Shown: positions 10,170 through 21,793, counted from the first letter of the stretch. The stretch: 64,000 nucleotides of DNA from Climacium dendroides (GCA_950106755.1 OX467090.1:18019092-18083091), one strand, 5' to 3'. Translations and numbers: made by a program. The notes: generated from the sequence alone by a model not told the origin.

Positions 10170-13100
10170 TCAACGTCTTCCATGCCTAAGAACGCGCCTA
10201 GAAGTATTGGCCGTTGCTTCTGTTACAATTGGTTCATTACCACCACTTTCTACTCGTGGACCTTGTCGAGGCACTGTCCCTAGATAATCACTATCTCCTG
10301 GAACCTCACCATCTTCGCCTATACTAGCACCGATGGACTCGCCATCATCACTGGATGTTGCACTACCACTTTCGCTAGAGGCATTCGAATTTCGATTTCG
10401 TTGTGGTCGAATTATAGAAGACAATGTTCGAAGAGGCCGTTGGCCCGTTGCGTCCATAATGCCATCTATACTAGGCCCTCCTATGTGAACTTCTCTTGAA
10501 AATGGTTGGGATGCCGCTTCTTCTCTCGTTAGTCTTCTACGTGTTCTAGGACTCACACGTTGACTAGTAGTACCTTCATGTCGTGGATGCTTCCCTCGAT
10601 TATTGGCATGTGTAGGTGGGTGCAATGAAGTCGGGTTTGTAGTCGTACGCTGGGACACCATACTAGCCAATCGTGTACCTATCGTTGAAGTGGGTCCATG
10701 TAGACGAACTCTGGAATTAGATGACCTGGTTGAATTTTGGATTTGTAGATTCTCTAGTATTGGTGTTTGACATTGTAGTGCAACATCCCCTTGACTTGGA
10801 GGGGGCATATCTAATTCTCCACCATGAGGGGGCCCTTCTCCGTGGGTGGTCCTCGTAGGCAACGATTGTGGTACTACTACGTCTTGTTCACGTCCTCTTT
10901 CCATGTCAACACTATCTCTTTCCATTGGGGCATCAACTTGTACATCGATAGGATCTGGATTTAGTGGTCTCGGTGCCACAATGTCTTCATTCGTATTTCC
11001 CCCGCTTGGCCCAACATTCCACCCTTGTGGCATTTGTGGTGGACTTCCATCATATCCCTCGTGGTCATTGTCGTTATTATCCCCCTCTTCAAAGTCAAAT
11101 ACAGATGCATCAATTAGAGGACGCACTCCTCTCGCCCCCTGAAATCCATGGAATGGTGGGTCATCGCCATCATTGGAACTATCATCTGAATCGTCATCAT
11201 TGGGGTTAGAGCGAACCAAACCACGGTCTAGACCATCCGATTCATCGGTCATGAAATCTTCTGACATCATGTTCTCGGTGTACCACCTTGTCGGATTTGT
11301 TGCAGCCCTTTCTCTAAGAGTTTTGGAATTGGTGTAAATGTAAACCAATTCTTGAGCACGCTCTGATGTCAGTCTATTGCGTAATTTGTTGTGGACAAAC
11401 GAATACATGCTCCAATTGCGTTCACACGACGATGTAGAGCACACTTGGGCGAGGATCTTTTTTGCAATTGGTGCAAGTGTACGAACACCGGCTCCGAGAA
11501 GGCCCCACCATTCGTGAGGCTGCAAATTTAAAGTGTTTATATCGGGAAGTCCACCAAAAATGCCTCGACGATCTCGAAATGCTTGGTACTCAGACAAAGC
11601 TGAAGCAAATGCTTGATCTGGAACAGCCAATTTGCGCAATACTCTCAATATGCCTTCTCTTGCCTCGTCATCATCCATTAGCAAAACTTCATCAAGTAAA
11701 AAAGGATTCAATAGAGCCCCAGCATAATGCAAATCTGTCCTTAGCATGCCCCAACGCTTGTAGAAATCATCGATGGCAGGAATTGCATACCGTGGTTCCA
11801 AAGAAAATGGTGGATCCCGTAGAGATAAAACATGCTTTTTCACCTTTTTCATCACAAGCCATGCCTTGTCTAAGCATAGGTGCTTGCCATCAAACTCTCT
11901 AAGAGCAACCAATACGGGCTCCACTATGTGCACAAAGTTTAAACATCTCCTCCAAAATTCATCCGTTCATACATACCGTCGCACATCGTTGGCTTTTATT
12001 TTCTTTTCCTCTGATGTCAATCTCTCTGTGTACTCATTCCATTGTGGATCGTGAACTGTTGATTCTATCGCTACCCTCACATGTACCAAACGCTCAATCA
12101 TAAGGAACATGGTTGCAAAGCGTGTTTCAACAGGATTCTTCAAAATGAGATTAGGAGAATGTCGTCGAAAAATTGCAAGTGTCATGTGATGTGTGCGAAT
12201 GTATTTCACAATTGACTTGGCTTTCTTGACCATACTTTTTATCCAATCTTGTTTGCCCCAATCTTCAAATAAAAGGTCAAGTGCATGTGCTGAACACCCT
12301 TGAAAATATAAGTGTGGAAATCGACGAAGTAACAAAGCACTAGTAGCCAACATGTTCCCTGCATTGTCTGTACAAACTTGTACCACATTTTGCGCCCCTA
12401 CCCTGTCAATATAATCACCCATGCAATTAGCCACATAAGTAGCATCTTTGCGTTCGCCTGTTGTGTCTATGGATCCAAGAAACACCTCTCCACTTGTACA
12501 TGCCAACATGACATTCATCAATGGTCGATGGTTGACATTGTCCCATCCATCAGAGCATATTGTAACGCCGTACTTGTGGATTGGTGCCTTTGTCTTCTCC
12601 GCTACCATTGCCGCCACTTCGTCTTTTGTAGATTTCATGAGGTTTGTACGAAGTGCATGGTACGTTGGAGGTTTGTAGCCAACTCTCGATTCTGATGTTG
12701 ATTTCACGGCATCCAAAAAAGCCGGATGCCTCGCTACATTGAAAGGTATATTGGCTTCATAGAAGAACTTAGCCCACTTTTTGTCTAGTACTTGCTTGTT
12801 TGATGTATTCATTCCTTCTTGCACAGACAATTGCCTCATTGATCGACTGTGGGCCAAACTCGGGTTGGGTGCGTCTGATGATTGTACTTGAGAGCTTTGT
12901 CCCCTAGTGTTTTCTCCTCCATCGTTTCCTGAGATTGAGGCATCAGGTTCTTGTTCACCACGTACAACACTCGGAAGTACCATTGATGGAGATGTCACTT
13001 CCACATCCTGTCCACTCCTATCCGAAGTGCTTGCAGGTATATCCCCTCCGCAATTAAAAAACATTAGCTTCACGGCTGCACTAACTTTAGTGTAGGCTCT

Positions 13101-13253
13101 CACTCCAGGGAGCTTGTCTATTCGTCGGTACCCCAAATGGAAAAGCAATCGATCTTTTCGATAGCTTAGCAAAGCTTCGCAAAACTTGCAAGCAACTTTT
13201 CCATCCACTCGTAGTGTGTACCAAGGTTCCCAATGTGATCTTCCTCCACCCAT
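10170..13253 (-). pseudogene. hAT transposase (DUF659/hAT dimerisation type), one in-frame stop
   Basis: An intronless frame of 1028 codons broken once, by TGA at 11967-11969 (codon 429). The N-terminus has a partial BED-like finger (C22, C25, H39; the fourth ligand is not clear). DUF659 and the RNase H-like core follow, with the first catalytic Asp in TICSDGWDN (D235), the second in QVCTDNAGN (D296) and the hAT-specific C-x2-H in GCSAHAL (C320, H323). After the stop come the catalytic Glu and dimerisation motif CERNWS (E about 611) with HNKLRNRLTSERAQ. A long low-complexity acidic/proline-rich tail, about 390 residues, ends in a basic RRVLRHGRR. The protein would cut and rejoin the element's ends. 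Its start (GCAATGGG) lies about 220 bp downstream of a TATA-like box and a GACGG array. Confidence 0.9.
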
Positions 13254-13470
13254 TGCTCTTATCTATTCTTTTCTACTTGCCCCTACACAAGAAAGAAGAT
13301 TAATATTCTGTATAAAATGCGATGTAGAAGCAATACTTGTTGCTCTCACAACAAGTGCCACCACAACACATTCTTCTTGGATTTTGCTTTACCGCAATGG
13401 TTGTACTCCAACTAAGTTATGAAAGCCAAAATCAGCAAGGAAAAGTAATCTTGAATAGGTGTAAGTCCTT

Positions 13471-13478
13471 AATATACA
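13471..13478 (-). promoter_or_regulatory. TATA-like box of the hAT transposase
   Basis: TGTATATT on the minus strand, about 220 bp upstream of the transposase ATG and about 33 bp downstream of the GACGG array. The box is weak. Its support is the position it shares with the other two cargo genes. Confidence 0.4.
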
Positions 13479-13510
13479 CCTTTCAGGGCGATCTTAAAAT
13501 CCTAAAATCC

Positions 13511-13795
13511 AGCTAGACGGACTGATGCAGGCGGCTGATGTGTCGACGGGTGGACCCTAAGCCCAACGGAAACGGCCTCCCGTCCTGGGGACGGCTTCTC
13601 GTCCTGGACAGCTTCCCGTCCTAGGGACGGCTTCCCGTCCTGGGGACAGCCTGCCATCCGGGGGACGGCTTACTGTCCGGGAGGCCGTCCAGGAGTCCGT
13701 CCACAGCTGGACAAACTTCATCCATGCTGAAACGGTCACGTCAGTATTGGTGACGGATCCTGACGACGTCACGACACGTCAGGACGGACGCGTCA
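13511..13795 (-). promoter_or_regulatory. GACGG/CCGTC dyad array, right subterminal and transposase promoter
   Basis: Repeated GGACGGGAAGCCGTCC (a GACGG-4 nt-CCGTC dyad on the minus strand), period about 19-20 bp, between 13560 and 13690. GACGTCA words follow toward the end. The array is both subterminal and just upstream of the transposase TATA-like box. Confidence 0.75.
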
Positions 13796-13823
13796 TAACA
13801 TTCGGACGTGAAAAGTCCACGTC

Positions 13824-13844
13824 ACGTCCGGATAGACAACCCTG
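13824..13844 (-). repeat. right terminal inverted repeat of hAT element
   Basis: Read inward on the minus strand: CAGGGTTGTCTATCCGGACG, a classic CAGGG-type hAT end. It abuts the right ACTATGTC duplication (13845-13852). Confidence 0.82.
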
Positions 13845-13852
13845 ACTATGTC

Positions 13853-16694
13853 ACCAGTAACGTGTAATCTTGTTCCAAGCATGTTTTTCTGGACGTCACC
13901 AAAATCACTGTTTTCTTATAGTAAGTTGACCTTCTCCACAACTACACCTCCTTGTAGACTCAGCTCATGAATTGTACAATTCCGTGGAGAGGTGCCCGTG
14001 AGAAAGGCTTACATATAGTGATAGTAGTGAAGCTAGTGATCATTCTTCTCCCATATGTGGCATTGGGTCAAATTGATTTTGCTCTAAAGACTATTGTTGT
14101 TACTTGATTTTCTAATGTCATGTAGTGAGACTAAAAGGGCCACTACATTCTTGCACTTTATCATATTCTTAAGTTATTTTGCATTTTGGTGATCTTTAAA
14201 GTGGTAGTGAAAAGGGCATCTATTTCTAGAGATAATGGTTACTGTTGTCAATTAGTAGAATTTTTTTGGGATTGAATCTATTTCTTTCTATTAGCAACAT
14301 GGTACTTCTCTTTGATGAAAACATGTAATTAGAAATAGTAAATGTTGGTGTTAGCATAAAAATAAATTTGGTGAACTTCACAAATGCTTGAAAAGAATTG
14401 TGAATTTTAATTAGAAATGGTATCTTCACCCTAAAATGGTTTTAGAATACCATATAAGCATAGGTCCTTAGCTTAAAAAAACCCACTTAAATCTTGGATT
14501 TAAAATACTTGATAAGTGACATTTATCTAATACAAATGATTTTATAGTTCAAATCATTGATTAATCATCCATACTCATTTTCATCCAATGTCATGAACAA
14601 ATGTATTTCATTCAATAAAGTCAACTAAAAAAATAATTCATCCAACTCTGTTCATCTTCATTCATCTCCATTCATCTCTATTCATCCTCTTTGAGTGCAT
14701 CTATAGTTTTATGCTTTTATAATAAACCATAGACCAAAAACCCTTATGGTGAAAAATTATAGGTTTTCCAAAAAAATTTCAAAAAATTCTCAATGCTCAA
14801 CACTCATTGCTCATTGCTTAATGCTCAACGCTCATCGCCCCCTGCTCATACTTTAGCAACCCTGTAAACATTTGTATCTATACTTTTCTAACTATCTAAT
14901 GGAATGGTGACAAATGTGCCTTAAAAACTAGATTTATCATTATAGATTCATGACTATCTAATATGGTCATATGGTGCACAAAAATTTTCTATTTACGGAA
15001 TGATACTAATTGAATGAAAAATAATAAGTGAGACAAATTGGTGTGTTTTTTATACACAATTTTTTACAAGTTGGCTACAACCAAAAGATGTTGGCTACTT
15101 TTTGTGAAGGTAATTTTAATTTTTTCCAATCAAAATAGCTAGGATGATGCTATTTTTTAAGATCAATAGTTGAATTTTATCGAAGTTTTACCTAATTTCG
15201 ATATAGGTGTTACATAGTATCACCCCAAAATCACGCATACTTTATCCATCAGCTTATAGAAGAAAGGCACGCAACAAACCGACAAAAAATCTAGGCACAC
15301 AAAAATATATAGATTTTTTTTCATATATATTTCAAAATGCAAAAAAGTAAATAAAATCTTTGTATAGCCACTTTGTTAGTGCTTGCTTCTTGATCAGAAA
15401 AAGAAAATCTTTTTTCTGGGAACACAGTCAACCAAAGTGGGAAACTATGATGTTCACAATTTCTCCATGATCTGTCACCATGGAAAAAAGTTGAATTTTT
15501 TTTTTTTTTTTTTTTTTTCTGGGGGAGCCTTTTCAGTCTATAGGTTTAACCTTAATTCCCCGTTTCTGGCATGCTCTAGTCTCTCGAGTCTTTCAACGTC
15601 AAACGAAAATACGAGGATGGTAATCCTGGTGACAGAGATATACATTCGGGGATGAATTGAAAACCTCCCACAGAAACTTTTTTTTTAAACGAAAAGTTAA
15701 TTGTTTTAGTGTCATGGTGTATTTGCCTTTTTTATTCGTATTAATGTTTCATCTACGATGATTGATCACCTGCAGCAAGGTTCTTCTTAGAATAACAATG
15801 AAGTTATTGATAACTTTTGAGTCTATCAAAATAGTTGCCTCGTGACATCACCCGTATATGGACACCTTGCTTCTAAAAAGTACTAAGATCCATATTAGAA
15901 TCGCCAGAATTAATCACGAATACCACCTCATCCAAACATCATCCAAGTATTACATGAGTATTAAGGAAATAGTTAGCTATTTCTCCAAAATGATCAAAAA
16001 AGCAGTAAGCTAGAGTATTTAGAACGATTCTATGAGATAGAATATGAAAACACCAAAAATCATCAAAGTAAGAAATTCAATATTATTGGAAGTACCTTTC
16101 TTATAAAAACAAACAAAACCATTTTTGTAGTATTAGCAATTGAAAATTATAAATTTAAAAATATATATATAATTTTTTAATAAGACTTGTGATTGCTATA
16201 AAACTTTTCAATGGAACACCCTAGTCCGTTGAAATTGTCACATAGCTTGGTTATAATACCAACATCTAGAGAATTAATAGTCAATCAATTGCAATTAAAT
16301 ATGAAAATGATTTAATTACAATTTTAGAGACACTTTTAATATAATTCTATTTGTTGAAAATGGATATAGAGATGGTTTTAAGTGTTTTCACCTTATATGA
16401 CCAAGAAACCTTAGAAGGCAAGATTTGGATTAATGTAACAAATCCAAATTGCATGACTTAATAAAAATATAGTAATACATTTATGTGAAAATTCAATAGA
16501 TTTAAGGCATTTAAAAATTACATCATATGAAAATGTAATATAAAGTGCTACTTCCTTTATCATAATATCTAGTGTATATTGATATTGGAACAATAGTTTT
16601 ATACAATGATCTAGTTCAGGGAGAAATTTTAGCCAACTAAGGGAGAAAATGAGGGATTTTGTAACTACACTATACAACTATTTTTTCAGTTGTA
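13853..16694. other. right flank and AT-rich repeat DNA
   Basis: The flank runs GGACGTCACC...CACTGTTTTCTTATAGT to about 13918, which resembles a degenerate CACTA-type terminus (ACTATAAGAAAACAGTG read inward). Beyond that it is AT-rich with homopolymers (T-run at 15499-15519) and no supported gene. Confidence 0.4.
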
Positions 16695-17499
16695 TATTAG
16701 CGGTTGGTGCTTGCTATGCTATGCATTCATCATTAGAATTTTTATGTATTAGATAGAATGTAGAACAAAAATTTCAATAAATCTTCAAATAAAAATTACT
16801 AAAATCTTTGTATACTTTTTTTTATAAATAAGCATATATTGAAATGTACAATAGAAATTTATTAAATGATGAATGAAACATATGCAATGGTAAATACTAT
16901 AAAAGATACGCATACATTAGAATGCATTAGAAATTTGACTCCATTGTTATAAAAAATGGCAACCCAAATTGAAGAATTGAAAAAAAAAGCTTATAACTCT
17001 CAAAAACTTTGTGAACAACTTAATTGTTGTGGAATTCAAAATCGGTTCAATTGAATGAATTTCTCAAAATCATTTGGTAGTAGCAATAGAAAATTGAAAT
17101 CATGAAAGCTCAAAACTCACAAAAGCACAAAATCATAGAAATGCAAAGAAGTGTAAAGCCAAGAGAAGCAATGGATTTGCTACCTTTGTAATACCATCCT
17201 ATGGATCCTCTTTAATATCACCTTAATTGCAATAACTATATTATTTCTATAATGTCATCCTTTATAAAAAGTGATATTACAGAAGTGATTGCCAATTGCT
17301 ACTCTATTTCTGTAATATCACATTGTGTGAAAATACAATTTCTATGTATGCATGATTGAAAATATTTTTACAAAATATTTAAAATAATTATTTTAAAGAC
17401 TTATCAAAATCATTATCATGCATTCTATTCAAATATATCAAAATTTTACTAATATGTGATACAATGAATGCGTAGCATAGTAAGTACAAGCCCCTAGTA
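16695..17499. mobile_element. non-autonomous element with about 33-bp terminal inverted repeats
   Basis: The ends pair as TATTAGCGGTTGGTGCTTGC (left) and TACTAGGGGCTTGTACTTAC (right, read inward). The match continues through TATGCTA(T/C)GCATT, about 26 of 33 positions. No coding capacity. The left half is the inverted counterpart of 5096-5715. The superfamily is not identified. Confidence 0.6.
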
Positions 17500-18260
17500 T
17501 TAATGGTAGCATTTGTGATATTATAGAGGGAGTTATGATTTTAGTAGTATGAATAGTATGATATGACATTTGTGACTAGTTTGGGATTGGTGATAATTTG
17601 AAGACCTCTAGTCATAGTTGACACCCTATAATCTAGGAAAAAATTATATCAATTGCAAAAGTCATGCCTCATTTGTAACTCATCTACAACTTGTTTGCAA
17701 CTTGTATATTTATTTATAAATTTTAAATTATTAATCTCAATGATTTGTAGATTGCAAAATTTCATAACTACCTTTTTTTTAGATTTTTGGATTTCAGATC
17801 TAATTTTTTTTAGATTTTAGAAAATCAAATCTAAATTTTTTTAGATTTTAAAATTTTAGATCTACCTTCTTTCTAAATTTCAAAAATTCAAAAATTTGTA
17901 TTTAATAGATTTAATTAATTTAGGAAACCTTACAATTTTATAGATTTTAAAATTTCTTGGATTTAAATTTTTTTTTTAATTTCTACAAATTATAGAAATC
18001 TATACTCTACAAAAATCTATAAATTATAGAAATCTATAAATTGTAAAAATCTTAAAATGAAATCAATAAAATTCATTGCATAAGACTACAACAACTTATA
18101 AGTCTTACATGTTCAACCTAATGGTACTCTTTACAATTGATGTAAGACAATTGATATAAGACAAATGAGAATGAACTTTGAAAGCAATTAGGAAACAACT
18201 AGAAAAGAACTAAGAAATAACTAGTGTATGACTTAAAAGCAACTAAAAAATGATTAACTT
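17500..18260. other. AT-rich low-complexity DNA
   Basis: Runs of AGATTTTTT/AATCTA words, especially 17760-18060. No gene is seen. Confidence 0.5.
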
Positions 18261-18404
18261 CACTATTAGAAAATTCAATTTTTTGTTGATTTGGTCACAT
18301 TCAATTAATTCACTATAATTCTATTGATTTTTATCCAAATCAACAGAAAAATGAATCAAATCTATACAACCAAATCAACAAAAGAGCTAAATTTTCTAGT
18401 ATTG
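18261..18404. mobile_element. degenerate CACTA-type MITE
   Basis: Inverted ends CACTATTAGAAAATTCAATT (left) and CAATACTAGAAAATTTAGCT (right, read inward), with a shared TTGTTGATTTGGT arm. It is a diverged relative of the MITE at 19783-19911. No clean target duplication is visible. Confidence 0.6.
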
Positions 18405-18839
18405 TAAGAAACAACTAGTGTATGACTAAAAAAGGACTTAAAAACAACTAAAAAATGACTAGGAAACAACTATGGTCGTTTTACAATTGCAATCTTTTCC
18501 TAGTTGTTTCCTAGTTATTTTTGTAACTTTAGATTGACTACTTTGCAACTAAAATAATGTATCAATGGAGTAAAACAATGACATAAAACAATTACTTTAA
18601 ATTTGGTGCTCATAGAGAGGTCTTACAGTTGCAAGATAGTTGTATAAAACACTAGTTGCATAGTAGTTAGTTGTACCAAACACGTTATTTTTCTAGTGAT
18701 ATTAAATATTTTATATTATTTATTGATACTCTATGTTTGGATTATTCTTTATATTTCTGCTAAGATACCAAAAGTTGTGAAATACATAATTATTGATAAT
18801 TATATGTTCCAAATTGTCATTTTTGAATATACTAATAAT

Positions 18840-20660
18840 ATGCATTCCACAAGTGCAATGAAGTTCATTGATAGATGTAAAATGCAAAGACTAATTCAAT
18901 AAGTTGTAATGGCTCATGAGATTTCTTTAATTCCTAAAATATTGTAGTCTTTGAAGGTTATTTTATTTGACTTGGAAATTAGCCCTTCTAATGAAATCAC
19001 TAATAAAACAAAATGTGATAACTTTTTAAAGATTTGACAATAAGATCCTCTTTCTAATTTAGATGCTTAAATATTTGAGACTTTTAGTCTACAACTAAAT
19101 TGCATTTTTTGAGTTAAGAAAGTCTTAAAACCATGGGGTTGGATGGGGTTTTGATAACATTGAATATGATCTGACTTTTATGTCACTTGAATGAAACCTT
19201 TAATGATTTAGTTTTGTAAGTGACATCCCCTGAAGCTAAGGCTTGACCATCTATAGCTTCTACATACATGGGGGGGGGGGGGGGGTTGATTAAAGGAATT
19301 TTGTGACATTTTGTAAATTCCTCGTTTAAGAAACAAATTGAAGCTCTAAAGTCTAATAGAGTATGAATTCTTAACTTTGGGGGGGGCCTAAATGTAAAGA
19401 TATAGTAAAGCAATGAAAAGGTTGGAAAGACAAGTGAGGACCAAGTTTTGTATATAAAGAAGGCTCTAGCTGCATAGTTCCTATTGTGGCTAAGCATCCT
19501 TGTTTTTCAATACATGTATAATTCTTGTCTTGAAAGGGCATTGTTTGTGCTTCTTGTGGCAGCTAGAGACCTTGTACCTAGGGCCTTCACAATATAAATA
19601 TAAATCTTCGTCAAGATGCCGTTTCTTCTCTTATGCCAAAAGCAGTTCAAATCTTACTACATTGATTTCCATGTCTTTAGGTCCTTTAGAATGTGTCGGG
19701 GAATGTGTACTTGTTGTATGTGCAAACTTGATTGTTGGCAAAAGATTTGTTGGTGTTATTGGTGCAATCTATAATCTTCAATCACTACTAGAAAATTTCA
19801 TTTTTTTGTTGTTTTGGTCACGTTGATCTGGTTGAAATCAACAGATTTCTGTCAAATTTTGACCGGATCAACGCGACCAAAACAACAAAAAAATGAAATT
19901 TTCTAGTAGTGAATCTTGATGTTTTTGAAATAATCAATTGTTATATTTCACAACTTGGCTTATTGCTTTGTTTAATGTTTAAGGATCAGGAAACGATAGT
20001 AATAAATCCTTTACATCATCTTTTAGATCCCATTGAAATTGGCACATAAGAGCTTCTTCACCCTAGTTGATGTCACAAGCAAGTTGTCAAAATTCAGATG
20101 CATATAGTGAAGCTGAGAGAGATCCTTGTTGTAAAGATTGAACTTTAGTTGTCCAATGAATATTGTCGTATTCTCCAAATGCTTTAGAAAATGCTGCTAA
20201 AAATTTCTCAAAGTTGCTCAAAATTGAAAATCTTTTCTCGAAGAGAGGCAAAAACCAAGACAAAGTTTGTCCAGTGAGCAAGCTTCCAACCAATTCCACC
20301 TATGATTTGTCTATTGGATATCATTGTAGGTGAAGAAGATTGAGGAGTTGAACTTGATTCACAAACCCTTGAAATTTTGATCTGGAACCATCAAATTTTT
20401 CTGAAAGTGTAATCTATGGCTCCAAGGTAGATGATATATTTGAATTGAAACTTTGAACAGACAAACTCATCCCCAAAATTGAAGTAGATGGCATAAATTG
20501 AGATGCCTCGACCACTCTTGAATTTGTATTGATTGTTGCAGCAAAGTCTTCAAGAACATTTGTCTTCGTAAACAAAAAATTGATGGCCTTTAAGATGAGA
20601 TTTAATCTTGTTGCTATCGAACTAGCATCTTATTTTCCTGACATCTTGATTCACTTGGCA
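18840..20660 (-). pseudogene. decayed Gypsy-type retrotransposon gag-protease region
   Basis: Minus-strand fragments lie in order. A gag domain (about 20660 down to 19970) includes GQTLSWFLPLFEKRF, QSLQQGSLSASLYASEF and a QWDLKDDVKDLLLSFPDP-like block. A zinc-knuckle remnant follows (about 19620-19560; YCEGPRYKVSSC, with cysteine and histidine ligands lost). Then comes a protease remnant at 19400-19200 (LLDFRASICFLNEEF, where DSGA would be expected) and sequence typical of the protease-RT linker to about 18840. Many stops and frameshifts are present, and a CACTA-type MITE sits between gag and the knuckle. No reverse transcriptase is visible downstream. Confidence 0.72.
19783..19911. mobile_element. 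CACTA-type MITE, 129 bp, near-perfect foldback
   Basis: Begins CACTACTAGAAAATTTCATT and ends with its reverse complement. Most of the element pairs with itself. It is flanked by AAT (19780-19782 and 19912-19914), a 3-bp duplication as expected for CACTA elements. It is inserted in the decayed Gypsy element. Confidence 0.85.
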
Positions 20661-20888
20661 ATAATACAAGAAGGTTAACCTATTGTTCAAGAATCAAATT
20701 AGAAATGGGTAGTTCACAATCTCTAACTATTAAAGTTATTTTCAAGAAGGGCAGTAGTCCGCTCGCAATCAAGAAAAACTTTTGTTGAGGAAAAAATAAT
20801 ATTAATTTAGAGGAGGGTAATCAACAACCCTTAAATGCTTCAATATTTTCAAGTGAAGAGTAGTCCATAGTCAACCAAAAAAAATCAA

Positions 20889-20903
20889 GCTCTAATATTA
20901 GTT
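20889..20903 (-). other. possible Gypsy primer-binding site
   Basis: On the minus strand TAATATTAGAGCTTG resembles the initiator-Met-tRNA primer site (TGGTATCAGAGC) and precedes the gag remnant by about 240 bp. That would place a 5' LTR at about 20905-21600. The boundaries are not visible. Confidence 0.35.
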
Positions 20904-21229
20904 TTAGCCTTGGTCTTATAAACAACTGGCACAACAAGTTTTGAGTTGAATTGAACTAATTTTCTGTCCGTTTGCTAAGAAGTTTGGAAACAAATTTTGC
21001 CTTACAAAATTTGAAGGGTTAGCCTTGATACACTGTAACAGATGTACAAGATATAAGATAAGATAAGATGAGTTCAAGATAACAAAACTTAATTCAAGAA
21101 TTCAAGAAGTACAAGGCTAGAGCTAGAAGCAAAAAAATAAGATCATGAGAGGTGTTGTCAAGATTAAGGACTATTTTAGCCTCGACTCCTATATATACTA
21201 TCATCTAGGAGGTTCTCATGGAACTCTAT

Positions 21230-21385
21230 AGAAACTTCTAGAGGACTATGAAAGTTTCCGAAATGTTATAGAAGTTTTCAGAATACTATGAAAGTTTTTA
21301 GAACACTATGAAAGTTTTTGGAATACTCTAGAAGTTCCCGGAATGCTATGGAAGCTTCCAAGATACTATGGAAGCTTCTAGAACA
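21230..21385. repeat. tandem repeat, about 22-bp unit
   Basis: Repeated blocks of ACTATGAAAGTTTTTAGAAC type, about seven units with drift (GGAATACT, GAACACT variants). It lies in the presumed LTR area of the Gypsy remnant. Confidence 0.65.
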
Positions 21386-21793
21386 TTTAGTCTATGTGTA
21401 AAGAATTTTTTTTGTTTTCATAAAGAACAAAATTTTGTAAGTAGGCATTGAAAATTACGTCTTCAAAGAATTCCTTGGGATTTAAAGGGATAAACATGTG
21501 CAAGTTTATATGAATTGTGTCACAAATGAGAACAAAAAATATGACCTTCATTCTATATAAAGTTGACCCATTGGTAATATTGAAAGCGCTAGCAAACCAA
21601 TTGTAAGTCAAGATTGTAAAGTGCATCAACGAACATTGTACTTGACAATAACCACCATCCTCAATTTACAAAGTACCCTATCTTCACTTCTTTTATATGA
21701 TTGCTTCAAGTTGTATTTTGAATCACTCAAGCTTTCACTCAAATGTGGAATGATTCCCCCTTTTTTGTAAGTGAATTTTGAGTGAACTATCTA

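Larger units (their letters stand above)
420..13844 (-). mobile_element. giant hAT-superfamily DNA transposon with cargo genes
   Basis: The element is bounded by the perfect 8-bp direct repeat ACTATGTC at 412-419 and 13845-13852. An 8-bp target-site duplication is the hAT hallmark. The left end reads CAAGGTTGTCCCCGTCACG and the right end, read inward, CAGGGTTGTCTATCCGGACG. These are short imperfect inverted repeats of the CAGGG type. Inside lie an hAT transposase with the expected catalytic residues (10170-13253, minus), a kinase-like gene (7949-9529, plus) and a coiled-coil/RING-like gene (2832-4566, minus). GC-rich GACGG arrays lie at 588-1262, 4830-5085, 7478-7745 and 13511-13795. Typical hAT elements are a few kb, so 13.4 kb is very large. 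Part of the length is AT-rich filler at 1263-2831 and 5096-7477 that may include nested insertions. All three genes carry stops, so this copy is probably dead but fairly young. Confidence 0.88.

Noticed and set aside
7949..11969. Idea that the stop codons are read through or repaired by RNA editing
   Set aside because: Stop-removing editing in plants is known from organelles, not nuclear transposons. Ordinary decay explains the data more simply.
10846..12054. Plus-strand frames opposite the hAT transposase
   Set aside because: Shadows of the real minus-strand transposase, with no domain of their own.
358..13918. Element boundaries at about 358 and 13918 based on imperfect inverted similarity
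   Set aside because: The exact 8-bp ACTATGTC duplication with CAGGG-type ends at 420 and 13844 is a much better boundary.
19269..19286. Homopolymer G run (and the C run at 34599-34614) as functional G-quadruplex sites
   Set aside because: Single long homopolymers in decayed repeats are likely slippage or assembly artefacts. Nothing around them suggests function.
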